From: Runella aurantiaca
GTDB taxonomy: Bacteria > Bacteroidota > Bacteroidia > Cytophagales > Spirosomataceae
Assembly: GCF_003339505.1 (NCBI RefSeq)
Contig: NZ_QPIW01000043.1
Span: 1 to 49,951, forward strand
DNA: 49,951 nucleotides
Direction: 5' to 3'
The notes under the pieces are model-generated. The model saw nothing but the letters and a program-made list of their open reading frames with translations. It ran no database searches and had not been told where the DNA came from. Position numbers and translations under genes: made by a program. Positions 9,545 through 17,969 of this stretch are shown here, piece after piece (position 1 is the first letter of the stretch; the number at the start of each line of letters is the position of its first letter).

Positions 9545-11080
9545 ATGGGAAAGCCCACCGGATTCATAGAATTTGGCCGTGAGTTGCCAAAAAAACGCGA
9601 CGTCGAAGTGCGCCGCACCGATTACAAAGAAATTGAGCCCATCGGCAACGAAACGCAATCAAAACAGCAGGCTGCCCGCTGCATGGATTGCGGCATTCCG
9701 TTTTGCCACAACGGTTGTCCTTTGGGTAACATTATTCCTGAATTCAACGACGCCGTCTACGAAGGCAATTGGGAATATGCTTACCAAATTTTGAGCAGCA
9801 CCAACAACTTCCCCGAATTTACGGGACGCATTTGCCCCGCCCCTTGCGAAGCCTCTTGCGTGTTGGGCATCAACAAGCCCCCCGTGGCCATTGAGTTTAT
9901 TGAAAAATCAATCGTTGAAACCGCTTACGAAAAAGGCTACGTTAAACCCCGTATTCCATCAAAGCGGACTGGCAAACACGTAGCCGTTATCGGTTCTGGC
10001 CCTGCGGGGTTGGCCGCAGCGGCGCAGTTGAATTACGCGGGTCATTGGGTAACTGTTTTTGAGCGCGCCGACCAAATTGGCGGACTGCTCCGCTACGGTA
10101 TTCCTGATTTTAAATTGGAAAAAACCGTGGTAGCGCGTCGGGTGGCGGTAATGGAGGCCGAAGGTGTCACCTTCAAAACCAACGAACACGTAGGCGTAAC
10201 GGTTAAGTCAGAAGAATTGATGCGCGACTTTGACGCCATCGTACTGGCTATCGGCTCGACCGAACCGCGTTCCATCACAATCCCAGGTTGGCAGGCATAC
10301 CTTGGTAAAGGAGTTCATCCCGCCATGGAATTTTTGAGTCAGCAAAACAAGCGGGTTTCCAATATTGAGCGCGTGGTAGACCACCGTGGCGAAAAATATG
10401 GCAATGGTGAACTTTTGGCCACCGATAAACACGTGGTGGTCATCGGCGGCGGCGATACAGGCTCTGACTGCGTGGGTACTTCCAACCGTCATAAAGCCGC
10501 GACCATTACGCAGGTAGAAGTAATGCCCGCCCCTAAATACGACGATAAAAACGAGCCGTTTTATAAAGTTCGGGACGAAAAAACCCCTTGGCCGCTGTGG
10601 CCTTTGACCAAGCGTACTTCTACCTCGCATGAAGAAGGATGTGAGCGTTTTTGGGCCATTGCCGTACAAGAATTTGTGGGCGATGGTGAGAAACTAACGC
10701 ATCTGCGCATTGCCGACATTACGGGTGAGCGTACCCTTGAAGATGGCCGCAAAGCACCCATTACCGAAAATGAGCGCCTGATTCCGTGCGACTTAGCGTT
10801 GATTGCCGCTGGTTTTGTGCATCCTCAGCAAAGCCTTTTGGAACAATTTGGCGTTGAAACTGATATTCGCAAAAACATCAAAGCAACCGAAAACAGCTAC
10901 GCAACCTCGGTTGAAAAAGTGTTTGCCGCTGGCGACTGTCGCCGTGGACAATCCTTGGTCGTATGGGCCATCTCTGAAGGACGCGAAGCCGCCCGTAAAG
11001 TGGATGAATTCCTGATGGGTGAGTCATTGTTGGAAGCCAAGGAAATCGGGATGTTCAACCCAGCCTTTGCTCATGCATAA
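9545..11080 (+). CDS. gltD: Glutamate synthase small (beta) subunit
   Basis: This 511-residue flavoprotein oxidises NAD(P)H and feeds electrons to GltB. The N-terminal domain carries two cysteine groups for 4Fe-4S clusters (CMDCGIPFCHNGCPLGN and CPAPCEASC). The FAD dinucleotide fold begins at VIGSGPAGLAAAAQ, and the pyridine-nucleotide fold carries VVVIGGGDTGSDC. A late motif AAGDCRRGQSLVVWAI contacts FAD. Length is slightly above the usual 470-490, within the normal range for Bacteroidota. It is very probably expressed with gltB, though the hairpins in the 164-base gap could set a different level for the two subunits. Confidence 0.97.
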   Translation: MGKPTGFIEFGRELPKKRDVEVRRTDYKEIEPIGNETQSKQQAARCMDCGIPFCHNGCPLGNIIPEFNDAVYEGNWEYAYQILSSTNNFPEFTGRICPAPCEASCVLGINKPPVAIEFIEKSIVETAYEKGYVKPRIPSKRTGKHVAVIGSGPAGLAAAAQLNYAGHWVTVFERADQIGGLLRYGIPDFKLEKTVVARRVAVMEAEGVTFKTNEHVGVTVKSEELMRDFDAIVLAIGSTEPRSITIPGWQAYLGKGVHPAMEFLSQQNKRVSNIERVVDHRGEKYGNGELLATDKHVVVIGGGDTGSDCVGTSNRHKAATITQVEVMPAPKYDDKNEPFYKVRDEKTPWPLWPLTKRTSTSHEEGCERFWAIAVQEFVGDGEKLTHLRIADITGERTLEDGRKAPITENERLIPCDLALIAAGFVHPQQSLLEQFGVETDIRKNIKATENSYATSVEKVFAAGDCRRGQSLVVWAISEGREAARKVDEFLMGESLLEAKEIGMFNPAFAHA

Positions 11081-11105
11081 TTCAAACAAAGTCTTCTAAA
11101 TAGTT

Positions 11106-11133
11106 AAGCCCTGCCAAACGCAGGGCTTTTTTT
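11106..11133 (+). terminator. Rho-independent terminator after gltD
   Basis: AGCCCTGC and GCAGGGCT form a perfect 8-bp stem with loop CAAAC, followed by seven Ts. It closes the gltBD unit 26 bases past the gltD stop. Confidence 0.9.
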
Positions 11134-11274
11134 GTAATTTTTATCAAAATTAGCTAACAGTATTACCTCATTTTCAATCCCTTCCTGATTTTTAGATTAA
11201 TTCGTCATACCTTGAATTCTCCACTTTGCAAGAAAAGTATTTCTTTTACGTTCTATTCAAAATAGCCGTAGGAT

Positions 11275-11868
11275 ATGCGTTCTCTCTACTTAGTGCTTTT
11301 TCTTACTACAACATTCTGGGCTTCGTACGCGCAGGAAATCCTGAGCGACAGAGAGTTGTTTTTAAAACAAAACCCTCGCTACCAAACCTATCTCCAAACG
11401 GAGGGTCGATATTTGGTACTGGATGTATATGGAATGGGTAAAATCAAGCGCCATCGTTTCTACGCGGGTGACGAACTTGTTTTTAAAATTAAAGGACAAC
11501 GAAAAAAAATCAGGGAAAACATTACTTCTGTTTCCGATAGTTCTTTTACGTTCACCCAATTTAACGAAATCCTCAATGAGCATATTCATACCGAAGTTAA
11601 ACTGAGGGATGTTCGAAAAATCAAAATTTACCGCCGTATTCCGTGGGTCACGCAGGGGGCGTATATGCTACCCGTTGCGGGTGGGATTTTTTTAATCAGC
11701 GACACCTTTATTTACCGAGGTGGACTGGAATTCGGGCTTCAATTTACCCCAGAATCAGCCCTGATTGGGGGGGGCATTGCTTCTTTAGGCATTCTATGCA
11801 AACAACTTAGTTTCCCAACCTATCGCGTGGGAAATCGCCATCGGCTGCATGTATTGAGGGTAAAGTAA
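11275..11868 (+). CDS. Secreted protein of unknown function
   Basis: I do not recognise this 197-residue protein. An N-terminal signal peptide (MRSLYLVLFLTTTFWASYAQ, cleavage likely after SYA) sends it to the envelope. The middle is basic and rich in beta-type residues (charged stretch GQRKKIRENI near residue 75). Two glycine-rich hydrophobic stretches near residues 125-165 (MLPVAGGIFLI and IGGGIASLGIL) could be membrane segments, so the protein may be anchored in the inner membrane. It stands alone between a terminator and a 256-base gap. The ATG at 11275 directly precedes the signal peptide and is the best start. Confidence 0.7.
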   Translation: MRSLYLVLFLTTTFWASYAQEILSDRELFLKQNPRYQTYLQTEGRYLVLDVYGMGKIKRHRFYAGDELVFKIKGQRKKIRENITSVSDSSFTFTQFNEILNEHIHTEVKLRDVRKIKIYRRIPWVTQGAYMLPVAGGIFLISDTFIYRGGLEFGLQFTPESALIGGGIASLGILCKQLSFPTYRVGNRHRLHVLRVK

Positions 11869-12124
11869 GGCTAATCCTCAATATGACTTCCCGTTTGGGT
11901 ACCACCTTCCACAATGCCACGTTCAAACGACTTTTGTCAGCAAAAATTACTTTGCTGTAAGTTTGACATTGCTAATTTTTGAGACACATCTGCGCCCCCA
12001 AATTTATGCTTTTTTGGTGATTTTTTTTAATTTTAAAGGGCTTCACATCAAAACATTATAGAAGAACAGAAAGTTAGGTCGTCGTTACTTACTAATGAGT
12101 AACTAAACCTTAATCAATTTTCTC

Positions 12125-12646
12125 ATGAAAAATTCACTTGGTATTTGTGCTTTATTAGCTATTGGGCTAATGTTGAACGGCTGTCAAAAAGAGTCAATCG
12201 AATCAATTTCGGGGGCAAGTAACAACCGAGAAGCTGGTGCTAGAAAAGCCAACGGTAACTTTAGTGCCCACCTATCGGGGGACGAAGAAGTACCAGTGCC
12301 CGTTGTCACGAATGCCACCGGGCAGGCCACGTTTAAATTGAGCAAGGATGGTACCTCCTTAACCTACAAACTCATTGTAGCCAACATCGAGACGGTTCGC
12401 TTCGGTCACCTGCATTTGGGAGCCAAGGGAGCCAATGGAGGTGTTGTTGTCGATTTGGTCGGTCGCACCGAACCAAGTCCGCAGGGCGTTATTGCGGAAG
12501 GCACCATTACGAGTGCTTCGCTGAAGGGGGCTTTGTTGGGCAGACCCTTGTCGGATTTGATTGATGCAATGGAAAATCAGGGGGTGTATGTTAATGTTCA
12601 CTCTGACGAATTTCCAGGGGGAGAAATCAGGGGCCAAGTACGCTAA
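12125..12646 (+). CDS. CHRD-domain lipoprotein
   Basis: This 173-residue protein has a lipoprotein signal with lipobox LNGC (Cys20), followed by a polar linker and a CHRD domain over about residues 45-172. The domain signs are HLSGDEEVPVPV, GQATFKL, HLHLGAKGANGGVVVDL and the closing VHSDEFPGGEIRGQ. CHRD domains occur in chordin and in many bacterial surface proteins; their bacterial role is not settled. It should sit in the outer or inner membrane facing the periplasm. It is a single gene with no obvious partner. Confidence 0.88.
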   Translation: MKNSLGICALLAIGLMLNGCQKESIESISGASNNREAGARKANGNFSAHLSGDEEVPVPVVTNATGQATFKLSKDGTSLTYKLIVANIETVRFGHLHLGAKGANGGVVVDLVGRTEPSPQGVIAEGTITSASLKGALLGRPLSDLIDAMENQGVYVNVHSDEFPGGEIRGQVR

Positions 12647-13097
12647 TTAATTTTTGGTCTAGTATGGGCTGGTCGGGATTATTATTTAGGACAATTAATG
12701 CTGGAAAGCAGACAGAATGATACCTTAGTAAATTGCCCCGACCGCCTCAGTCCACTGATAAAAAAGCTACGTTTGTTAAGAATCATGAAAAGTTTAAATC
12801 ATTCTCACCCTCGCACAAATGCCTTTGTGCCAGAACATTCTCCCCTCCTTTTTCTTTAGTCCAGGCATTTCTTCTGAATAAGGCTCTTGACGCTGTTCAT
12901 TTAATAGATGCAATAGAAAAATGCGTTTTACACTGAGCTTATATTTTCTACATTTGTTCATATTAGATACATCAATTTGCCAAATTTTGGCAATGCGTAA
13001 TGTCTGCTCATAATTTTAAGAAGACACATCTTAAAATCAACCCTTTCTTTCGATAATTTTGAGCGATAAAACCTAAGCCTTTTTAAATATTAATACC
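12647..13097. promoter_or_regulatory. Intergenic stretch with three TAnnTTTG elements
   Basis: No credible gene lies in these 451 bases. Exact TAnnTTTG matches occur at 12768-12775 (TACGTTTG), 12949-12956 (TACATTTG) and 13054-13061 (TAATTTTG). The last lies 37 bases before the next gene and is its best promoter candidate. None has a clear -33 TTTG at the right distance, so each is tentative. Confidence 0.4.
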
Positions 13098-14711
13098 ATG
13101 AAAATATTTAATACCTCAGTCGTCGCTGCGATATGCCTGCTTACGCTACTCGGTTGTGAAAAATTAACCGAGAAAGTTGGTCCTTCTTTAACGCTCAAAG
13201 GCGACGCTGCCTTTGGCGAAATTTGGGAAGGTGACAAAGTGACCCGTACGTTTGTAGTGAAAAATAGCGGTGACGAGCAGTCTAGGGGCTTAACGCTTCA
13301 ACTGCCTGCGGGGTATACCTCCACGAAAGGAACTACTTTAGGGGATTTACCAGCTAATGATTCACTGGTTTTTGACGTTTCCTTTGCCCCAACGGCTTCT
13401 GGACTTTACAATAATGACTTAATCGTCAAAAGTACTGACAATCTTACCACGACAAAAGCGCTCACCGGAAAAGCATTGGGCAAGATTTGGGACAAATCAT
13501 ACGGTGGCAATCTTGATGATTTTATCACCTGTATGCTCCCAACCTCTGATGGAGGGCATTTGCTCGGAGGCTGGAGTCGCTCCGAATTATCGGGTGACCG
13601 AACACAGGCCAACAAAGGAGAAGGCGATTATTGGTTGGTAAAAATCAATGCCAATGGAGATAAACAATGGGATAAAGCTTACGGAGGCAGTCAGGATGAA
13701 AGGCTCCATACCATTATAAATACCTCAGATGGAGGATATTTGTTGGGCGGGTACAGTCCTTCTGGGATTTCGGGGGATAAAACCCAAGCCTCAAGGGGGG
13801 ATTGGGACTACTGGATTGTAAAAATCAACGCCAATGGCGATAAGCAATGGGATAAAACCTTTGGCGGGGATAGAACAGAAGACTTAAGAGTCGTTTTGCC
13901 TACTTCAGACGGGGGGTACCTATTAGCAGGAAGCAGTGGATCGGGTGTTTCGGGAGACAGAACACAAGCCTTAAGAACAGGTGGAGGGATTGGCAGCAAT
14001 CACGATTATTGGGTGGTAAAAATCAATGGCAACGGCGACAAACAATGGGACAAAGCTTATGGAGGAAATAGGACTGATATTCTGACCAACATGATTACCA
14101 CTCCCGATGGCGGTTACCTTTTAGGCGGTTGGAGCCCATCGGGCATTTCGAATGAAAAATCACAGGCGTCTCAAGGCGGGGATGATTATTGGGTGGTAAA
14201 AATAAACGCCAACGGAGATAAACAGTGGGATAAAACTTTCGGGGCTGCGCAAAGGGAAACCCTTTCAGGCATGGCAACTACTTCAGATGGGGGCTATTTA
14301 TTGTGCGGCAGCAGCAGTTCAGGCATTTCAGGCGATAAAACTGAAGCACTCAAAGGCGGATTTGATGCATGGATAGTAAAAATCAACGCCAATGGTGATA
14401 AACAATGGGACAAAGTCCACGGAGAAAGCGGGTACGAAGAGGTAATGAATGTCATCACAACGAGCGATGGGAATTTTCTGTTAGGGACATTTAAAGCGGT
14501 AGCCGGCGAATATTTTTACTATATGCTCAAAATGATGCCCAATGGGCAAAAAATATGGGACAGAACCTATGGGCGGGGTGTCGAACCCAGAGTAGTAGCC
14601 ACTTCTGATGCAGGTTTTCTCTTGGGTGGCGGCAGCTCTTACGGCGTGATAGACCATAAAACACAGGCTTCAAAGGGAAGTGCGGACTTCTGGGTCGTAA
14701 AGGTCAGATGA
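13098..14711 (+). CDS. Repeat-rich lipoprotein with N-terminal Hydin/DUF1573-like domain
   Basis: This 537-residue lipoprotein has lipobox LLGC (Cys20). Residues 30-125 form an immunoglobulin-like domain of the ASPM/SPD-2/Hydin or DUF1573 kind (RTFVVKNSGDEQ, DVSFAPTASGLYNNDLIVKS). From residue 130 to the end a unit of about 60 residues repeats around seven times, each with KINANGDKQWDKAYGG, TSDGGYLLGG and SGISGDKTQA, probably forming a beta-propeller. Such repeats are common in Bacteroidota surface proteins, but no type IX secretion sorting domain follows. The repeats are also visible in the DNA, so copy number may change by recombination. The last 8 bases overlap the end of rnz on the other strand. 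Confidence 0.85.
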   Translation: MKIFNTSVVAAICLLTLLGCEKLTEKVGPSLTLKGDAAFGEIWEGDKVTRTFVVKNSGDEQSRGLTLQLPAGYTSTKGTTLGDLPANDSLVFDVSFAPTASGLYNNDLIVKSTDNLTTTKALTGKALGKIWDKSYGGNLDDFITCMLPTSDGGHLLGGWSRSELSGDRTQANKGEGDYWLVKINANGDKQWDKAYGGSQDERLHTIINTSDGGYLLGGYSPSGISGDKTQASRGDWDYWIVKINANGDKQWDKTFGGDRTEDLRVVLPTSDGGYLLAGSSGSGVSGDRTQALRTGGGIGSNHDYWVVKINGNGDKQWDKAYGGNRTDILTNMITTPDGGYLLGGWSPSGISNEKSQASQGGDDYWVVKINANGDKQWDKTFGAAQRETLSGMATTSDGGYLLCGSSSSGISGDKTEALKGGFDAWIVKINANGDKQWDKVHGESGYEEVMNVITTSDGNFLLGTFKAVAGEYFYYMLKMMPNGQKIWDRTYGRGVEPRVVATSDAGFLLGGGSSYGVIDHKTQASKGSADFWVVKVR

Positions 14712-15639
14712 TGGAAGTAGGCTGGGCTTCTATCGCAAACACTTTTCCTTCTTCGGCAATTTCAGTAGCCTGAAAAACGGTTTGTGCATCTTCCAGAAAC
14801 CCGCTAAACTCTTTGTAACGGGACGAAAAATGACCAATCAATAATTTTTTGACGTGACTTTTGGCCGCGATAATTCCCGCTTGCTTGGCCGTTGCATGAT
14901 AGCGTTCAAAAGCCTGCTGCTCCAATTCATCCCGAAACGTAGCTTCGTGGTAGAGCAAATCGACCCCCTGAATTACTTCAATGATGCTTTCATTGTAGCG
15001 GGTATCCGAACAGTAAGCATAACTTCGGGGCAGCGGCGCGGGGGTTGTAAATTCGAGGCACTTAAAAAGCACATTGCCCGCCTCATCGACCACGTCTTCG
15101 CCGTTTTTTAGTTTTCGAAGGTACTCATGGGGCATATCATCCAACAATTTCTCTTTGATGAGTTTACGCTTTTGGGGTTTTTCTCGAAAAAGATACCCCG
15201 CGCAGGGAATACGGTGATCAAGCGGAATCGTAGTTACCGTAAAATTCTGATTTTCAAAGACCTGATAACTCGACTCCGTATCTGTGATGGTATAAATAAT
15301 CGGAAAATGCAGTGGGGTTTGGGAGTATTTGAAGTGCAGGGTAATAATTTCATCCAAACCACGCGGCCCCACCAAGAAAAACTCCTCGGTACGTCCGCCC
15401 AAATTGAGGCTGGAGAGCAGGCCAATGAGTCCAAAATAATGGTCGCCGTGGAGGTGGCTGATAAATACGCCCCGCAATCGCCCAGGCCGAATTTTATGTT
15501 CGAGCAGGCGGTATTGCGTGCCCTCGCCGCAGTCAATCAGAAAACATTCGTTATCGTACGTGAGCAACTGCGCCGAGGGGTACTTATTTGCTACGGGCTT
15601 GGCCGACCCCGCCCCCAAAATCATCACCGAAAAATGCAT
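14704..15639 (-). CDS. rnz: Ribonuclease Z
   Basis: This 311-residue metallo-beta-lactamase-fold endonuclease removes the 3' trailer of tRNA precursors in the cytoplasm. It has the short RNase Z length. The zinc motif is SHLHGDHYFGL (HxHxDH), with further ligands in the CSDTRY, LYHEATF and IGHFSSRY regions, and the N-terminus ILGAGSAKP is typical. The exosite loop lies around GYLFREKP. Its ATG overlaps the stop of the STAS gene (TGATG), so the two are probably translationally coupled. Confidence 0.95.
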   Translation of the reverse strand: MHFSVMILGAGSAKPVANKYPSAQLLTYDNECFLIDCGEGTQYRLLEHKIRPGRLRGVFISHLHGDHYFGLIGLLSSLNLGGRTEEFFLVGPRGLDEIITLHFKYSQTPLHFPIIYTITDTESSYQVFENQNFTVTTIPLDHRIPCAGYLFREKPQKRKLIKEKLLDDMPHEYLRKLKNGEDVVDEAGNVLFKCLEFTTPAPLPRSYAYCSDTRYNESIIEVIQGVDLLYHEATFRDELEQQAFERYHATAKQAGIIAAKSHVKKLLIGHFSSRYKEFSGFLEDAQTVFQATEIAEEGKVFAIEAQPTSII

Positions 15640-16067
15640 CAGGGTTGTTCGCTCTTAGTAAAGCCATCTTCGCCGAAATCTTCATCGTCGAAGTCGTCGC
15701 TTTCGGCGCCGAATTCATTTTCCAAATCATTCATAAAAACCGCGTCAATCCCTTCTTCAACGGTTGGCAAAATGGTGACGTCACGAATTTTACCGTCAAT
15801 CAATTGATCAACAAAGTCATCGTTGTCTGATACCAAGACCATCAGCCCAAGCTCACGTGAGCAAAGCATATTAATTTTTTTCAGGATGCTGATACCTGCT
15901 GAGTCAATGGTATTTGTTGGCGTAAAATCAACAATCAAGTTGTGAAATCCTTCCCGAAACAAATCACGGGAAATGGTTTCTAAATCAGTGGCAAATTCTC
16001 CCCCAAAGTCATTTTCTTTAATGTTAATGAGGGCGTATTGCTCATGTTTTTGAATGAGGTGGTTCAT
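15639..16067 (-). CDS. STAS-domain anti-sigma-factor-antagonist-like protein
   Basis: A 142-residue cytoplasmic protein with one STAS domain over residues 5-110. The conserved phosphorylation-site region reads DSAGISILKK, with the serine that kinases of the RsbW/SpoIIAB type modify. The acidic tail (ESDDFDDEDFGEDG) is unusual and may be a flexible contact segment. No anti-sigma kinase is encoded nearby. Coupling to rnz by a one-base overlap is common in Cytophagales as far as I recall, but I could not check this. Function as an antagonist is inferred from the family. Confidence 0.85.
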   Translation of the reverse strand: MNHLIQKHEQYALINIKENDFGGEFATDLETISRDLFREGFHNLIVDFTPTNTIDSAGISILKKINMLCSRELGLMVLVSDNDDFVDQLIDGKIRDVTILPTVEEGIDAVFMNDLENEFGAESDDFDDEDFGEDGFTKSEQP

Positions 16068-16163
16068 AGATGTGGTCTAATGGTCAATGGTTAAAAGTTA
16101 AAGATTAAGAGGTTAAGGAACGCAGGTAATGATTAACGGTTAACAATCAACGAATTCTAAATA

Positions 16164-17105
16164 TTAGTGCGAAGTTAATGAACGGAGCACATTTTCTTCA
16201 ATTCTGCCCAAAATATCTTCCGTATTGGCTTTTATAAAGGTTTTTCCAGTTACTTTCTCAAACAATTCGATGTAACGTGCCGAGATTTGTAGCACCCATT
16301 CATCCGACATCTCAGGAATGATTTGTCCTTCTTTTCCCTGAAAACCGTTTGCAATCAGCCATTCCCGCACAAACTCCTTTGACAATTGCTTCTGTGGCAG
16401 CCCATTACGTTGGTTTTCGTCGTAGACATCAGCATAAAAATACCGGGAAGAATCGGGCGTATGGATTTCGTCAATCAGGTAAATTTTCCCTTCGTCGTGG
16501 CCAAATTCGTACTTGGTATCCACCAGAATCAACCCCTGTTCGGCTGCCATTTGGGTACCTCGCGCAAAAAGTGCCAAAGCATACTGCTCCAATTGGCTAT
16601 ATTCCGCTTCCGAAACAATCCCACGGGCCAAAATCTGCTCGCGCGAAATATCCTCGTCGTGGCCTTCGTGGGCTTTGGTGGTGGGGGTAATGATGGGCGT
16701 GGGCAGTTTGTCGTTTTCTTTTAACCCTTCAGGCAAGGTCACTCCGCAAACGCTGCGCTTACCCGCTTTGTATTCACGCGCGGCGTGGCCGGCCAAATAG
16801 CCGCGTACTACCATTTCGACGGGATAGGTTTCACATTTTTTTCCAATACTTACGTTCGGGTCGGGCACTTCAAGCAACCAATTGGGCACTATATCAGCAG
16901 TTGCGGTTAGAAAATGGGCGGCTATTTGGTTGAGCACCTGACCTTTAAACGGAATTGCACGCGGCAAAATCACATCAAAGGCCGAGATACGGTCGCTGGC
17001 AACCATGGCCACTACCTTTTTGAAACTGTACACATCGCGGACCTTGCCACGGTAGAAACTCGTCTGGCCAGGAAAGTTAAAATTGGTTTGGGTAAGTGTT
17101 TGCAC
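16164..17105 (-). CDS. purC: Phosphoribosylaminoimidazole-succinocarboxamide synthase
   Basis: PurC joins aspartate to CAIR with ATP to give SAICAR in purine synthesis. The 313-residue protein belongs to the longer, yeast-like form. Signs are [12 protein letters not shown] near residue 20, [12 protein letters not shown] near residue 40, and the substrate loop [17 protein letters not shown], plus LVDTKYEFG and [16 protein letters not shown]. All expected blocks are present. The TPR gene ends 45 bases upstream on the same strand, and the two may share a transcript. Confidence 0.97.
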   Translation of the reverse strand: MQTLTQTNFNFPGQTSFYRGKVRDVYSFKKVVAMVASDRISAFDVILPRAIPFKGQVLNQIAAHFLTATADIVPNWLLEVPDPNVSIGKKCETYPVEMVVRGYLAGHAAREYKAGKRSVCGVTLPEGLKENDKLPTPIITPTTKAHEGHDEDISREQILARGIVSEAEYSQLEQYALALFARGTQMAAEQGLILVDTKYEFGHDEGKIYLIDEIHTPDSSRYFYADVYDENQRNGLPQKQLSKEFVREWLIANGFQGKEGQIIPEMSDEWVLQISARYIELFEKVTGKTFIKANTEDILGRIEENVLRSLTSH

Positions 17106-17150
17106 CGTTGAATAGTTACTTTTTTGATGGATAAATTCGTTTGTCTGCGG

Positions 17151-17846
17151 TTACCATTTCCCTTTGCTGTTGTCATTAGGCTTGCGGGAACGGTGTTTTT
17201 GTTGTTGTAAATATTGAATTTCGGAGGCTTTGAGGGCGTCCAATATCATCATTGCCTGCGCTTCGCTCATTTTCATATTTTGCAACTGCGTCAGCAAATC
17301 CTTTTTTTCTTCCGTTTTTAAGACCTCCTGCCCTACGTTTGGCGGAGGAGGTGTTTGGGCAGTCTGCTCTTTTTTCTGTACGTTGGGTTTCAGCGGCTCA
17401 ACTTCGACTTTACCGCTGTATCGTTTTTTCAAAAATTCGTAATTAAAACGAGCAATCTGATTCTCAGGATTTTTGCGCATCCCTTCCTTAAAATACCGTA
17501 GCGCTTCCAGCGTATCTTTATCGATGGCCTCAATGACCCCCAGTTGGGAAAAAGCCCGCGAAGCCAACCAAGCGTCATCCACTTGCGTTAATCGTTTGTA
17601 ATATCGACGCGCATTTTGCAACTGTTTTAACTGAAAATACGAATGCGCTAAATTAAACCGCGCCGATGGTTCAGTAAACAGTGAATTGCTCGACACATTT
17701 CGGTACGCCTCCATCGCCTTCTCAAAATCAGCTTCCATGTAGGCTTCCCGGGCTTCCAATTTGGCACGATTACTTCGCGAGATGGTATCAAACGACCGGT
17801 TATCCCAAATCCAGAGAAGAATATATATCAAAACCGATGGCAGCAA
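17151..17846 (-). CDS. TPR protein resembling BatC
   Basis: I place the start at a TTG (17844-17846), giving about 231 residues, though the frame is open to 18017. The reasons are an exact TATCTTTG promoter element on the minus strand at 17882-17889, which would put the transcript start inside the longer frame, and a good membrane helix directly after this TTG (LLPSVLIYILLWIW). Then come two or three TPR units (residues 30-130), a proline-rich linker, and a tail with MSEAQAMMILDALKASEIQ. That tail looks like the end of BatC proteins of Bacteroides aerotolerance operons. No other bat gene is nearby, so the name is only a resemblance. It probably acts at the inner membrane. Confidence 0.7.
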   Translation of the reverse strand: MLPSVLIYILLWIWDNRSFDTISRSNRAKLEAREAYMEADFEKAMEAYRNVSSNSLFTEPSARFNLAHSYFQLKQLQNARRYYKRLTQVDDAWLASRAFSQLGVIEAIDKDTLEALRYFKEGMRKNPENQIARFNYEFLKKRYSGKVEVEPLKPNVQKKEQTAQTPPPPNVGQEVLKTEEKKDLLTQLQNMKMSEAQAMMILDALKASEIQYLQQQKHRSRKPNDNSKGKW

Positions 17847-17881
17847 AGTCGTATAGTTATGGCCTTTTGTGAACAGCGCTG

Positions 17882-17889
17882 CAAAGATA
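17882..17889 (-). promoter_or_regulatory. TATCTTTG promoter element of the TPR gene
   Basis: An exact TAnnTTTG match on the minus strand, 36 bases above the proposed TTG start. The divergent GT39 gene has a one-mismatch element (TATTTTGG) near 17939 on the plus strand, so the two genes likely share this 120-base control region. Confidence 0.5.
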
Positions 17890-17969
17890 CACGTTTTTAA
17901 ATTTTGGCACAGTTTTGGTGAATTTGGGTATATCGCTTTATTTTGGAATGTTATACAATAACAGTAAAG

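Noticed and set aside
12733..12936. 67-residue open frame between the CHRD and repeat lipoproteins
   Set aside because: Low-complexity, no recognisable features, and it overlaps likely promoter elements.
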